A stretch of DNA of 33,530 nucleotides from an uncultured Myxococcales bacterium (GCA_937902595.1 CALELH010000591.1:1-33530); one strand, 5' to 3'; positions 17,977-28,029 are shown, counted from the stretch's first letter. The notes: a model not told the origin generated them from the letters alone. Made by a program: numbers and translations.

Positions 17977-20343
17977 TGCCTTGTCCTGATTGAGCGCTTC
18001 GGTCATCTGCACGAGCGACGCTGGTAGTCGGTCATAGATGATCTCATCATTCGCCCCATATCGGCCGAATTGAAGGACACCTGTCGGACAGCTTTGCACG
18101 CAGGCGGAGCAGCGAACACACTCAGGGTCCTCCATCGGTAATCCCTTGTTCGCAAAGTTCATGATGTCGATGCCTTGATGACAGACCGACGTGCAGACGT
18201 TGCAACTGATGCACTTCTTCTTCTCTGAGAAGATCCGAAACTTCGTGAAGCGGGCGTAGATATGCATCAGAGCCGCCAGAGGGCATGCAAATCGGCACCA
18301 GATTCGACCTGAGTAGTGGAAGTAGAACCCAACGCCAAGAAACCCGGCGAGCGCGATGTCTACGATCCATTTGTAGCTGAGCGCGCCCCACAACCCTGGT
18401 CCTCCGGACAGCAGAAGATTGAAATACTTGGCCGCCCAGGATTCAGGTTGGAGCCAGCCATAGATCCGGATGAACAGCATCACAAACGCGGCGCCGAGCA
18501 CGACCTGACCGACCATGTTGAGGCGGTTCCACTTGGGTCCGTGGGGCATCTTCTGACGGTGGGTGTCTCCCAGGGTCTCGGCCAGCGCACCACAGCTGCA
18601 CATCCAACCGCAGAAGGCGCCTTTACCCCAGCGGCGAACGATGAAGGGGATGAGCACGAACGTCTGCAACCCACCCAAGACGAGCCAACCGACGATCGGT
18701 TGGTCCGTGAACCAGTTGTAGACCATTAAGGGCCACGCGAGCACGAAGCCATACGCCCTCCAATAGGCTCGTTCTACCCCGACCCCTCCGTCGTAGGGCT
18801 CAAAGAAGAGATCTGCGAGGGGTCGAAGGGTAGCGCCCTCGATGAAGAAGCCGTTGCGCCCCATCAAGGGAAGGATGATCTCAGGAAGAATAAAGAGTGG
18901 CAGCCATTGAAAGAACATCAGCGAATAGGTCTGCAGCCTGACGTATGGCGTCTTGCGACGCTGAATACGGCGATAGCCGAAGTAGCCGATGGCGCAGCTG
19001 TAGAGCAGCGTATAATAGAAGCTGGGACCGCTGGCGCTCTTGAGCAGGGTATAGAGGAGGCTTTTCGTGTCGGCTCCATCGAGGGTGGCTTTGACCCAGT
19101 TGGCTGGGTTAAAGCTGTCTGAAGGGAACCAATAATAGCTCTTCCAGTGGTAGATGAAGACGCAGAAGCTGAAGAAGGCGATGAGGCCAAGCCAGGAACC
19201 AAGAGACCATTCGCCCCTAATCCTGATGCCGGAGCGTCGAAAGAAGTCGAGAGGCGGTTCGCGGCCGATCATCGGAAAGACGACGTCGTTCTCGATGCTC
19301 TCTTGGGAACCACCTTGGAGCGACATCTGCACCGCGCCATCCTCGATGCGCTGCACCTGGCTGCCCATGTGCACGGTGAGCGTGCCGTTGGGGTGTCCAT
19401 CGGGTAGCATCTGAGCGGTGAGACCAGTCGTTACTCGACTCGATGTTGGATGGTCGACGCCGACCTGCGCGCCCGGATCGGCTTGGAGGGCTTGGAGTTT
19501 TTCTATGTTCTCTGGTTTGGGCCGAGCGAACTCCGGTTTACGGTAGCTGAGGGTCGTGTGCGCTCCGCCCAGCGTCAACGCGATGGCCGCCTCGATGGCA
19601 GAGTCGCCTCCGCCCACGACGAGCACGTGTTTACCACCATATTCCTTAGGGTCGTGTAGCCGATTGAAGACCTTATCTTTGTCTTCTCCTGGGACGCCAA
19701 GTGTACGGAAGTTTCCGCTCCGCCCGATGGCGATGATGACTCTGCGTGCTGTCGTCACCCTCGCTTTGGTCTCTCCGGCAGACACCTCGTGATGCACTTG
19801 GAGCAGAGGACCGCTCCGCTCAACCTTATGGATCCGACTGACGACCGGCTCGATCCCTGCGGCGATGAGCTGGTCGTCTAGGTCTTCGACGAGGGGCTCC
19901 TTGACCTCATGGCGGAACTGAAGCTCTCCGCTGGGAGTCATGTCCGTTGGATACGTGTAGATCGGTTTCCCTTTCGGGAAGTTCTTGATGGTCGAGAACG
20001 CTTGGCTGGCGTCGTACACGACGAAGCTTAAGCCCGATCCCTGTGCCTCCATCGCTGCTGCGGCACCGCTCACTCCTGTGCCGATGATCGCGACGTCTAC
20101 GATGTCGGGTCCACCGGAGCGTCGGCTGGCTTCGAACGTAGGGTCAGCGATGATGTGATGGATCGCTCGGGCGCCACTATCGGCGGAGAACTTGAGGAGC
20201 GGGATCCCTGTGAGATCTCCAACGACATAGACGCCGGACACGTTGGTCGTGCCGTCGTCATTGACGTCTGGGAGCGTCTCTACGGTGCCACCAGGCCACC
20301 CTGTGTGAAGCCACTGTGTGTAGCGCTTGACTGCTTCGATCAT
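17971..20343 (-). CDS. Flavoprotein reductase fused to membrane polyferredoxin (NapH/NosR-like)
   Basis: Rossmann motifs DVAIIGTGVSGAAAA and HVLVVGGGDSAIEAA; then multi-TM region with CGWMCSCGA and WCRFACPLAA; then CISCNVCTSVCHQG and CVRCSACVQSCPTG. ORF opens at 20493 but ATG at 20343 (MIEAVKRYTQWLHTGWPGGTVE) is preferred. Confidence 0.85.
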   Translation of the reverse strand: MIEAVKRYTQWLHTGWPGGTVETLPDVNDDGTTNVSGVYVVGDLTGIPLLKFSADSGARAIHHIIADPTFEASRRSGGPDIVDVAIIGTGVSGAAAAMEAQGSGLSFVVYDASQAFSTIKNFPKGKPIYTYPTDMTPSGELQFRHEVKEPLVEDLDDQLIAAGIEPVVSRIHKVERSGPLLQVHHEVSAGETKARVTTARRVIIAIGRSGNFRTLGVPGEDKDKVFNRLHDPKEYGGKHVLVVGGGDSAIEAAIALTLGGAHTTLSYRKPEFARPKPENIEKLQALQADPGAQVGVDHPTSSRVTTGLTAQMLPDGHPNGTLTVHMGSQVQRIEDGAVQMSLQGGSQESIENDVVFPMIGREPPLDFFRRSGIRIRGEWSLGSWLGLIAFFSFCVFIYHWKSYYWFPSDSFNPANWVKATLDGADTKSLLYTLLKSASGPSFYYTLLYSCAIGYFGYRRIQRRKTPYVRLQTYSLMFFQWLPLFILPEIILPLMGRNGFFIEGATLRPLADLFFEPYDGGVGVERAYWRAYGFVLAWPLMVYNWFTDQPIVGWLVLGGLQTFVLIPFIVRRWGKGAFCGWMCSCGALAETLGDTHRQKMPHGPKWNRLNMVGQVVLGAAFVMLFIRIYGWLQPESWAAKYFNLLLSGGPGLWGALSYKWIVDIALAGFLGVGFYFHYSGRIWCRFACPLAALMHIYARFTKFRIFSEKKKCISCNVCTSVCHQGIDIMNFANKGLPMEDPECVRCSACVQSCPTGVLQFGRYGANDEIIYDRLPASLVQMTEALNQDKAA

Positions 20344-20555
20344 TGGTGCCCCCCGGCCGCACAATCTCTCCAGGGTGAGTCTACAATGATGTCGAGGTAT
20401 CCGCACGAGGGAAGCCAGGCGGAGCGAACTCCAGGTCTGGCACGGCGTCCTGAGTTGTAGCGGCTCATCCCTATCGTCCTCCTCGTAGAGCATCCCACGA
20501 TCATGCTCACGGGGCTACCTGAGCATGATGAACATCGCAGATCGTGGTGGCTGTA

Positions 20556-21497
20556 CTAAAGAGGCCAGCGGGAGGTCGTGAGGAGTCCAGTTCTGAGAGC
20601 GCTCATCGACACGACCCACTCCTCTACGCTCAGTAGATGCCCAATCGTCTCGAAGACGACCGCGCCACCTAGGAGCACATCAGCGCGCTCCGGGTCCATG
20701 CCGGGTATCTTTAAACGACGAGCTTGGTCCTGTGCGCCGATGAGCCTGTGGAAGACACCTCTAAGCTCCTCGCGGGTGATCAAGAACCCGTCCACGTCGT
20801 GGGCTGGTTGTCCGCGAAGACTCGCGACGATTCGGGCGATTCTCTGAATGGTGCCTCCGGTCGCGATGACCTTCTCATAATGCTGACCTTTGATGAGAGA
20901 CACGCTCGGTTTGAATCTAGCCCTCAAGGCTCTTCGGACGCGCCGCGCTCTACTCGAGGGTACAGGATCTTTGCCTAGAGCTTGAGTCGTGACATTAATT
21001 GCACCTTGAGGAACGCTGGTGACCACCTGCATGTGTTCACCACATCCGACGGACAACTCCGTTGAACCACCACCAACATCGACACACAAGGTCGGCGTGT
21101 CAGAGACGTTGGGCATCCCAAAATTGACCCCTTGTCGGACCAAACGAGCCTCATCCATAGGGCTGATTACATGGACGTCGGTTTGAGCGACCTCCCGCGC
21201 TTGGCGGACAAAGTCATGAGCGTTTCGCGCCGACCGGATCGCCGCCGTCGCGGAGACTCGGAGTTCAGCGTCATATTTCTGGGCGAGATCGCGAAAGCTG
21301 CTCAGCAACACGATAGCGTTGTCGATGGCAGCCTGAGGGATAGAGTGACTTCTGTCTATGACTCCGGCGAGCCTCACCGTCTCCTTGACACGATCCAATA
21401 TCTCTACGCTGTCGTCATGGACTCGAGCGACCGTGATTTGGAGTGAGTTGGAGCCAATATCTATCGCTGCCACAGTCCTAGGGCTTGGCGCGCTCAT
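20556..21497 (-). CDS. Ppx/GppA-family phosphatase (exopolyphosphatase/pppGpp phosphohydrolase)
   Basis: TVAAIDIGSNSLQITVA, SATAAIRSARNAHDF, CVDVGGGSTELSVG, VIATGGTIQRIA. Start chosen at 21497 (MSAPSPRTVAAIDIG). Confidence 0.9.
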   Translation of the reverse strand: MSAPSPRTVAAIDIGSNSLQITVARVHDDSVEILDRVKETVRLAGVIDRSHSIPQAAIDNAIVLLSSFRDLAQKYDAELRVSATAAIRSARNAHDFVRQAREVAQTDVHVISPMDEARLVRQGVNFGMPNVSDTPTLCVDVGGGSTELSVGCGEHMQVVTSVPQGAINVTTQALGKDPVPSSRARRVRRALRARFKPSVSLIKGQHYEKVIATGGTIQRIARIVASLRGQPAHDVDGFLITREELRGVFHRLIGAQDQARRLKIPGMDPERADVLLGGAVVFETIGHLLSVEEWVVSMSALRTGLLTTSRWPL

Positions 21498-21513
21498 GTC
21501 GATGCTCGCCCCC

Positions 21514-22026
21514 TCAGTCGGGACGGCGACAGCCGCTCGATGCACAGCTCTCTAGCGGTTCACCAAAGAGCACCATCTTATGGTCTGTCAGCACGAACCC
21601 AAGCTTTTCTGCTACGAGCTCTTGGAGCTCTTCGATACGCTGATCTTCAAACTCGATGATGGCGTTGCACTCGGTACAGACCATATGGTCGTGATGTTCC
21701 CCTGGCTGCTCTGGCTCATACCGTGTCTGGTTTTCACCAAAACGAGTGGGGTTAGCCAGATTACATTCGGTGAGTAACTTCAGCGTGCGGTAGACCGTAG
21801 CATATCCCACCTTGGTGTCGAGGGATCGAACCCTAATGTACAGCTCCTCGACGGTAGGATGGTCTTCCTTGTGCTCTGGGTCGAAAAACACCTGGGTTAC
21901 GAGTTCTCGCTGGCCCGTCATTTTTAGCCCATTTTTTGACAGATAGCCTTTAAGGACGTCTACGGCGTCATCAGCAGTCAGCATGGTCAAACCCCAGAAC
22001 TCATCATGATTTGATGGACGTAGCAT
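21514..22026 (-). CDS. Fur-family transcriptional regulator
   Basis: LKMTGQRELVTQVFF, VGYATVYRTLKLLTECNLANP, HHDHMVCTECNAIIEFED. Start could be the internal ATG at 21984. Confidence 0.92.
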   Translation of the reverse strand: MLRPSNHDEFWGLTMLTADDAVDVLKGYLSKNGLKMTGQRELVTQVFFDPEHKEDHPTVEELYIRVRSLDTKVGYATVYRTLKLLTECNLANPTRFGENQTRYEPEQPGEHHDHMVCTECNAIIEFEDQRIEELQELVAEKLGFVLTDHKMVLFGEPLESCASSGCRRPD

Positions 22027-22129
22027 ACGGTCTAATCATGGTAAAGCGAACGAAATTCTAACGTCTTTACATTCAGGTCACCTCCAGCAATAACAAATAA
22101 TGGTGAATGAACATGGGAGTCTTTAGAAC

Positions 22130-23119
22130 ATGGACGTTTTGGATATGCTGGAGCGGCCGCGCCGCAACCGGAAAAGCCCTTGGGTGCGCAATATGGCGCG
22201 GGAGACAAGCGTGGGTCCAGAGCACTTCATCTATCCACTTTTTATCCATGGTGGGTCGGGACGGCAGGCGATCGCCTCTATGCCCGGGTGCGATCGTCTT
22301 TGTCTAGACGCCTTAGTCGATGAGGCGGGCGGCGCCCTCGAAGATGGGGTCGGCGCGGTGGTGATCTTTCCTGCCCTCCCAGACGAATTTAAGACCTCTG
22401 GTGGTGAGGAGAGTTACAACCCTGAAGGGCTGGTTCCTCAAGCCATTCGTCGTCTCAAGACAGCCCACCCAGACCTGACGGTGATCACGGACGTCGCCTT
22501 AGACCCGTATTCCTCCGATGGACACGACGGGATCGTCTCCAGTGATGGTCGGATCCTAAACGACGAGACCGTATCCGTCCTGTGTCAGCAGGCGCTCAGT
22601 CACGCTCAGGCCGGGGCAGATGTGATCTCGCCAAGCGATATGATGGATGGGCGCGTGGGCGCGATTCGTGAGACTCTGGATGAAGATGGTTTCACCGACG
22701 TCTCTATCTTGGCGTACACCGCCAAGTATGCCTCGGCATACTATGGACCCTTTAGAGACGCTCTAGACTCTGCGCCGCGCTTTGGGGACAAGAAGACCTA
22801 TCAAATGGATCCAGCCAATGTTCGCGAGGCGCTGCGGGAGGTGGATTTAGATGAGGCCGAGGGGGCGGACATGCTGATGGTTAAGCCAGCGGGCCCCTTT
22901 CTAGATGTCATTCGCGCCGTACGAGAGCACACCGCGCTTCCCGTCGCTGCCTATCAGGTGAGCGGGGAGTACGCCATGCTCAAGGCGGCGGCACAAAACG
23001 GGTGGTTAGATGAGCGGGCTGCTGTACTCGAGAGCCTGATTGGTATTCGCCGCGCCGGGGCCGATGTTGTGTTGACCTACTTCGCGCGTCAGGCTGCTCG
23101 CTGGTTGAGAGAAGGATGA
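22130..23119 (+). CDS. hemB: Delta-aminolevulinic acid dehydratase (porphobilinogen synthase)
   Basis: RPRRNRKSPWVRNMARET, FPALPDEFK, DVALDPYSSDGHDGI, SPSDMMDGRVGAIRETLD, YAKYASAYYGPFRDA-like segment, ADMLMVKPAGPFLD, YQVSGEYAMLKAAA. Confidence 0.97.
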   Translation: MDVLDMLERPRRNRKSPWVRNMARETSVGPEHFIYPLFIHGGSGRQAIASMPGCDRLCLDALVDEAGGALEDGVGAVVIFPALPDEFKTSGGEESYNPEGLVPQAIRRLKTAHPDLTVITDVALDPYSSDGHDGIVSSDGRILNDETVSVLCQQALSHAQAGADVISPSDMMDGRVGAIRETLDEDGFTDVSILAYTAKYASAYYGPFRDALDSAPRFGDKKTYQMDPANVREALREVDLDEAEGADMLMVKPAGPFLDVIRAVREHTALPVAAYQVSGEYAMLKAAAQNGWLDERAAVLESLIGIRRAGADVVLTYFARQAARWLREG

Positions 23120-24228
23120 CTCCATTACTCATCGATCAGGCCGACCAACTCGATCAGGTCTCAGCGGGTCTCGACGGAGCGAAGGTACTCTTCATCGACA
23201 CCGAGTTTGAGTCTCGGCGGGGTGGCACGGATCTCTGTCTCATCCAAGTGACCGATGGCGAATCCCTATATCTCATCGACGCCATCGCGATTCGTGACCT
23301 AGTGCCACTCGCGGACGTCATCGGTGACGCTGAAGTGACTTGGGTCACCCACGCGGGCCGCCAGGACGTCGACTTGATGATGAAAGCGCTGAAGCTCCGG
23401 TGTCGACCCAAGATCTATGACACTCAGGTCGCTTGGAGCTTGGTGAGCGCCGAACACCAGGTCTCCCTCGCATATCTCGTGGCGGTGCTTCTTGGTGTTC
23501 ACCGAGAGAAGGGGCACCAGACAGATAATTGGACCCGACGACCGCTCACGGACGCTCAGATTAGTTATGCTGCTGATGATGCTGAGGACCTAGTCGCTCT
23601 ATATGCAGCGCTCAATCAGCGCCTAGACAAACTTCAGCGGCGGGACTTGGTCGTGGAGGTGACCTCCGAGACCTTCAAGCCGCCTCCGGCTCGCTCCGAT
23701 CACATCAGCCTCTCTCGATATCGTAATCTCTGGCAGCTAAATGGCCCGCAACAGGCGGCGCTCTCGGCGCTCTTACGTTGGTATAATGCGCTTAGAAATC
23801 ATCGCGGCGCTCCGCACTACAAGACCCTCTTCTCCATCGCCGCTCGATTGCCCGAGGACCCTCGTTCCCTCGGTGACATCAAGGGAGTTAACCCTCGATT
23901 TGCGCATGGTGAACAGGGCGCCGCCATCATTGAGTTGATGGCTGAGGCCGCGGACGGCGCAGATGAGTTGGCCGACGCCAGTGGCCCGTCACCCTACGCG
24001 ACCTTCGACGAATACTTTCGAGAGGCGTGGCTCTCTTGCGCTCGCGCGGAGTTGAGCGCGGCGCTGTGCATCGCTCCCGAGGTGGCCTTTCCTCCATGGC
24101 TCATGAAGCGGCTTCGCGCGGCGGTCAAAGAGACCATAGAGCTCACGGACCTCGCCGGAGAGTTCGATGGTTGGCGTGGGTGCCTAAGTGATCCTTGGCG
24201 CAAATTCTGTGAAGATACGAACGCTTAG
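23116..24228 (+). CDS. rnd: Ribonuclease D-like 3'-5' exonuclease with HRDC-like domain
   Basis: DEDD exonuclease motifs FIDTEFESRRGGTDLCLIQV, WVTHAGRQDVDLM, ISYAADDAEDLVALY. ATGA overlap with hemB. Confidence 0.9.
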   Translation: MTPLLIDQADQLDQVSAGLDGAKVLFIDTEFESRRGGTDLCLIQVTDGESLYLIDAIAIRDLVPLADVIGDAEVTWVTHAGRQDVDLMMKALKLRCRPKIYDTQVAWSLVSAEHQVSLAYLVAVLLGVHREKGHQTDNWTRRPLTDAQISYAADDAEDLVALYAALNQRLDKLQRRDLVVEVTSETFKPPPARSDHISLSRYRNLWQLNGPQQAALSALLRWYNALRNHRGAPHYKTLFSIAARLPEDPRSLGDIKGVNPRFAHGEQGAAIIELMAEAADGADELADASGPSPYATFDEYFREAWLSCARAELSAALCIAPEVAFPPWLMKRLRAAVKETIELTDLAGEFDGWRGCLSDPWRKFCEDTNA

Positions 24229-24250
24229 AACACCTCCAGCGGGAGTCCTG

Positions 24251-25126
24251 ATGCGAATAACGCTGCTATTCTTGTTGATGAGCGTCTCTACGAGCGCGTT
24301 GGCAGACGCGAACACGTTTTGGAGGCATTGGAGTGACGGCCAGGCCGAGGTGAGCGGGTACACGCTCAGCCAACCTCGGTATGGCGAGACTCGGGTTGGA
24401 ACAGCCATCCTTATCTTTGTGACAGAGCCCTTCTCCCGAAGCCGGGCCGTCAAGGTCGATCGCTATAACCCAAAGGATCCAGACCAGTTTACCGCGTTCA
24501 AATTGAATCATCTGCAGCGTTTTCGGACGGGGGTCTACGATTACTCAGTGATGACGAGTGTGTTTACCGACCCATCGAAGAGCTTTGGACCGGTCAAGCA
24601 GGTCTTTTCGAGCCAGGAGTGGTGTGGTCAGGTCTATGAGGAAACCCTCTGGTCGGAGGGGAAGGCCTCTGTCAGAGTCGACAGCTATTTCGAGGGAGAG
24701 TCTCGAACAGGCGTGATGGTTGGCCGAGCGGCCAGTGAAGACGCGCTGTGGATACAGGCGCGAGGTCTCATGGCGAGTGGGCCGGGCTCGAGTCTGATGC
24801 GCGGCCCCATGCTTGGTCGAGGGCAGATTCGACGATTGAGGCATCAGGAGATAGGGACCTTCAAACCCCAGTTGGCCTGGAGTGAACCCAGGTCGTTAAC
24901 GGTGCCTGCGGGGACCTATCGAATCCGAGAGTTAGCTTGGGTTCGCGGAGATAAGAGTCGTTGTCGTCTACACGTAGAGATCGCAGCGCCTCATCGGGTC
25001 ATTGGCTGGTCTTGTGACGATGGAGAGAGCGCCCAGCTGACAGGGTCATTGAGGATGCCCTATTGGAATCAGGTGAGGTCGATCGACGAGCGATTGCTCA
25101 AGGCGCTGGGGTTGCCTGGATCGTAA
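24251..25126 (+). CDS. Secreted protein of unknown function
   Basis: Start at 24251 gives signal peptide MRITLLFLLMSVSTSALADANTFWRHWSDGQAEVSGY. Provided ORF starts at 24188 inside the upstream gene. Confidence 0.65.
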   Translation: MRITLLFLLMSVSTSALADANTFWRHWSDGQAEVSGYTLSQPRYGETRVGTAILIFVTEPFSRSRAVKVDRYNPKDPDQFTAFKLNHLQRFRTGVYDYSVMTSVFTDPSKSFGPVKQVFSSQEWCGQVYEETLWSEGKASVRVDSYFEGESRTGVMVGRAASEDALWIQARGLMASGPGSSLMRGPMLGRGQIRRLRHQEIGTFKPQLAWSEPRSLTVPAGTYRIRELAWVRGDKSRCRLHVEIAAPHRVIGWSCDDGESAQLTGSLRMPYWNQVRSIDERLLKALGLPGS

Positions 25127-26027
25127 CCCGAATGATCGGCGCCTTGGGTCGCATGCGACCTGGCTGCTCTTCATAAATTTGGATCTGCTTCTTGGGCTGT
25201 CTCCAGACCTTGCCCGCCTCTGTCTCCTCTGCCTTGACCTGCCACCCCTGCTGGATCATCTCTTCCACTCGAGCGAGCATCCCCGGGTTACCTGTCGTCA
25301 TAACCTTGAACGCGACGGAGTCAATCTTGTCTTCCGTGACGTTGAAACGAACGGAGAGAGGACGAGTTCGATACTGTAGTGGCGGTAGCCAGGCGACAAA
25401 CCCAGGCCTGGAGCGTCGCTTCATCCTACGGAGCAAACTCTTCGCCGCGTCAGCCTGTGTCTTCCCGATCCAGTCTGCTAAGGCCGTTCGAGCTGGGTCG
25501 CCTCCGGGTCTGAGCGCGTCGCTTAGCTTAAAATATGGCCAGAAGTTGAGTTGAACTCCATCTTGACGTTCTTCCAAAATCGCCTGAGTTTGGGTCTTCT
25601 GGTCGAACCAAAAGTACGCTTTCCTCTGACCGTCAACCTGACCTTCCGTCGGGTCTCCCCACTTAGACGCGAGGGCCTCCTTCGCGCCTTTTGGTAGCGT
25701 GATTTTAATGGACCTCAGGGTCTGGGTGTCAGCGTGGCGAACGATCCTAAAGCGTGCGTCGGGAGCACCCATGATCGTAGACGACTTCTCGCCCAAGAGA
25801 TTCTTCGGGAGCGTCTCTAATGTTCCTGCGCTTGAGGTGAAGTCAGCGCCCTTAAGGATGTTGGGGAGGGATGCAGGCTGAGAGGTGAACTGGTTCAGCC
25901 AGCCGGCATCTTCAATCCGTTGGGTGGGCTTTGCTAGAATCGATGGTGGTGGGTCATCGGACTCAGACTTAGTACAGCCGACCGCTAGGGTTGTGGCGAG
26001 GAGCACGAGAGGAGCGATGCGGAACAC
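25098..26027 (-). CDS. Predicted lipoprotein of unknown function
   Basis: Lipobox MFRIAPLVLLATTLAVGCTKS. 7-bp gap to the upstream PLD gene; 3' end overlaps the convergent gene by 29 bp. Confidence 0.7.
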   Translation of the reverse strand: MFRIAPLVLLATTLAVGCTKSESDDPPPSILAKPTQRIEDAGWLNQFTSQPASLPNILKGADFTSSAGTLETLPKNLLGEKSSTIMGAPDARFRIVRHADTQTLRSIKITLPKGAKEALASKWGDPTEGQVDGQRKAYFWFDQKTQTQAILEERQDGVQLNFWPYFKLSDALRPGGDPARTALADWIGKTQADAAKSLLRRMKRRSRPGFVAWLPPLQYRTRPLSVRFNVTEDKIDSVAFKVMTTGNPGMLARVEEMIQQGWQVKAEETEAGKVWRQPKKQIQIYEEQPGRMRPKAPIIRVTIQATPAP

Positions 26028-26034
26028 AGACTCG

Positions 26035-28029
26035 TTACTCCTGGCTGCTCGGTGCGCGCCAGTTCGGATCTTCTCTAGGGAACTGCTCGCCCCCTGAATT
26101 CGGTTGACCGGGTGTAGCGACGATGTGCTGCTGCCGTTCAGGTCTCACTTGACTGAGCGCCTGTGCCTTGACCTCCTCACTCACCCCAGAGAGGTCGCAG
26201 CCCGCCCATGACGCCGGATCGGCTCCGTTGCGGATCTTCGTGCACGATGAGTCATCACCGCAGTCAAAGTGGACGCGCTCCATGGAGTAGACCACCTGGT
26301 CTCTCGGGTCCTCTCCTGATCCGACCGCTCGTCTACCGCCGGCGAAGGGCGCCGCCCCATTACCAGCGACGTCAACCTCACGGCCTCTCGGGTCCAAGAG
26401 TCGTAGCTTAAACCGAGCGTTGTGCAGATTGGGCCGCAGAAACCGAGCATCATTGGCGGTGTTCATGACGAAGTCTGCGCCGACGTAGGCGCCTCCGCGC
26501 ATGTGTGGCCGCAGGTCGTCATATGCCTCAGTGTTGTGGTCTACGATGAGAAAGTGCTCATAAGGGCCGATGACTGTTCCCGGGTAAAGCCCAACCGCGA
26601 AGTCATCGTCGGTGGCGATGGTCCACATAGAGAGGTCGATCATGTATGGCGTGGTGTTAAAGAGCTCAATAAACTCATCGTTATTGACGAAATGGTCTGC
26701 GCGATCCGTGTCAGGGTTATCGGTCTCGGCGGGGTCGACGAGGCCGTTATATCCGTCCCACTGAATCTCATTGAAGACGACGGAGCCAGGCTTGATACCT
26801 GTCGCGCTGTCTGGCCGATCTCCCAGGTAGCGATTGCCGATTCGCTTCGCCATATTCCAGAGATAATCGAAGTAGTCCGCGTATTGGCCGCCTACGTTTT
26901 GTCCGGACAAGACGACGAGGACTTCGTCATTCGCGACGGTCGCGCTAGACGACCAATTGAAGGAGCCGGTCAGCACTACGGGGGCGTCTGTATTTCCATC
27001 AATGACGAGGGTCTTCGCGTGTTGGCGGCCACCCCCGGCTTGGTAGTCGCCGGGCTGACGGCTGTTGTCATTACCGTCCATGCGCACGGGCACACCAAAG
27101 GCGAGTAGGCGGTAGACCTCATGGTATGGGCCGTTGGAGTGAAGCTGGGACCGATCGATCACGCCGCGAACATATCGGGGGCGGAACGGAGTCTCACAGG
27201 TCACTTGAAGACATTGATCGTCCGTCACATCACCCCGGCCAGCAGGGTCACAGCACGCGTTGTAGCGCTGGAACTCTCTGTGCTTGGAGATGAAGAGAGA
27301 GCCGAGTTGGTCCTTTGTAAAAGCGAAGATAAAGAACTCGATGCTCTCCTTCGCGTTCTCAACGGCCTCAAGAATCCGACCCATTGCGTCCTCTTGAGGG
27401 GAAAAGTAGACCTCGACGCCCGTTTCTCCGACGACGTAGCTATTCCCGTTTTCTTGGTTTCGCTTAGCGAAGCCAAAACGCCCCGAGAACATCTGGTCAA
27501 ATTCGGCCTTAAAGTCTGCCGCGACCTGACCAGAGTCGATAAACACCCAATTGTTATCGTTGCGCTTAAAGCCCGTCGTCGTGATGTTTCCGGTACCGGT
27601 GATGATGAACCGACTGTCGATGATGAAGAACTTGTCGTGCATGATGTGGTTTTGGTTGCCCACCTGAGTTGGAACGTTCAGTCGGTCCATCTCCAGGTAG
27701 CCGCGCACAGTCCCGAATGCGTGTCGAGAGTTACCAACGAAGCGCATGTGTACGCCGCGCTCATATGCGCGGACGAGGGCGTCCACGATGGACCGCCGGC
27801 TGAAGCCCATCACGGCGAAATCGATGGTGGCGTTAGCGCGATCGATCATCTGAACCACGACGTCATCGGCGTGAGGATTGATGCCATTGACCTGGCGGCT
27901 CCCCGGATAGTTGAAGTGAACCTCAACCTTTGGGGTGTTCATGCCTGCGAGATCGTCTGAGTCTAGGCTCGTCTGGCAGCCCGTAAAGGCCATCGATAGC
28001 GCGAGCAGCGTGAAGAGTGAGCGGTTCAT
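26035..28029 (-). CDS. Phospholipase D-like lipoprotein with C-terminal lamin-tail-like domain
   Basis: Lipobox ALSMAFTGCQ. Two intact HKD motifs: HDKFFIIDSRFIITGTGN and HAKTLVIDGNTDAPVVLTGSFNWS. LTD-like VVFNEIQWDG...DEFIELFNTTPYMIDLSMWTI...GPYEHFLIVDH. Confidence 0.88.
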   Translation of the reverse strand: MNRSLFTLLALSMAFTGCQTSLDSDDLAGMNTPKVEVHFNYPGSRQVNGINPHADDVVVQMIDRANATIDFAVMGFSRRSIVDALVRAYERGVHMRFVGNSRHAFGTVRGYLEMDRLNVPTQVGNQNHIMHDKFFIIDSRFIITGTGNITTTGFKRNDNNWVFIDSGQVAADFKAEFDQMFSGRFGFAKRNQENGNSYVVGETGVEVYFSPQEDAMGRILEAVENAKESIEFFIFAFTKDQLGSLFISKHREFQRYNACCDPAGRGDVTDDQCLQVTCETPFRPRYVRGVIDRSQLHSNGPYHEVYRLLAFGVPVRMDGNDNSRQPGDYQAGGGRQHAKTLVIDGNTDAPVVLTGSFNWSSSATVANDEVLVVLSGQNVGGQYADYFDYLWNMAKRIGNRYLGDRPDSATGIKPGSVVFNEIQWDGYNGLVDPAETDNPDTDRADHFVNNDEFIELFNTTPYMIDLSMWTIATDDDFAVGLYPGTVIGPYEHFLIVDHNTEAYDDLRPHMRGGAYVGADFVMNTANDARFLRPNLHNARFKLRLLDPRGREVDVAGNGAAPFAGGRRAVGSGEDPRDQVVYSMERVHFDCGDDSSCTKIRNGADPASWAGCDLSGVSEEVKAQALSQVRPERQQHIVATPGQPNSGGEQFPREDPNWRAPSSQE

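Noticed and set aside
22027-22129. Possible Fur box upstream of hemB
   Set aside because: The spacer is AT-rich but I could not find a sequence close to the 19-bp Fur consensus by eye; needs a motif scan.
26422-27960. Long plus-strand ORFs (228 and 279 aa) antisense to the PLD gene
   Set aside because: They are shadows of a well-supported minus-strand CDS with HKD motifs; the translations show no recognisable domains or signal peptide and look like complementary-strand artefacts.
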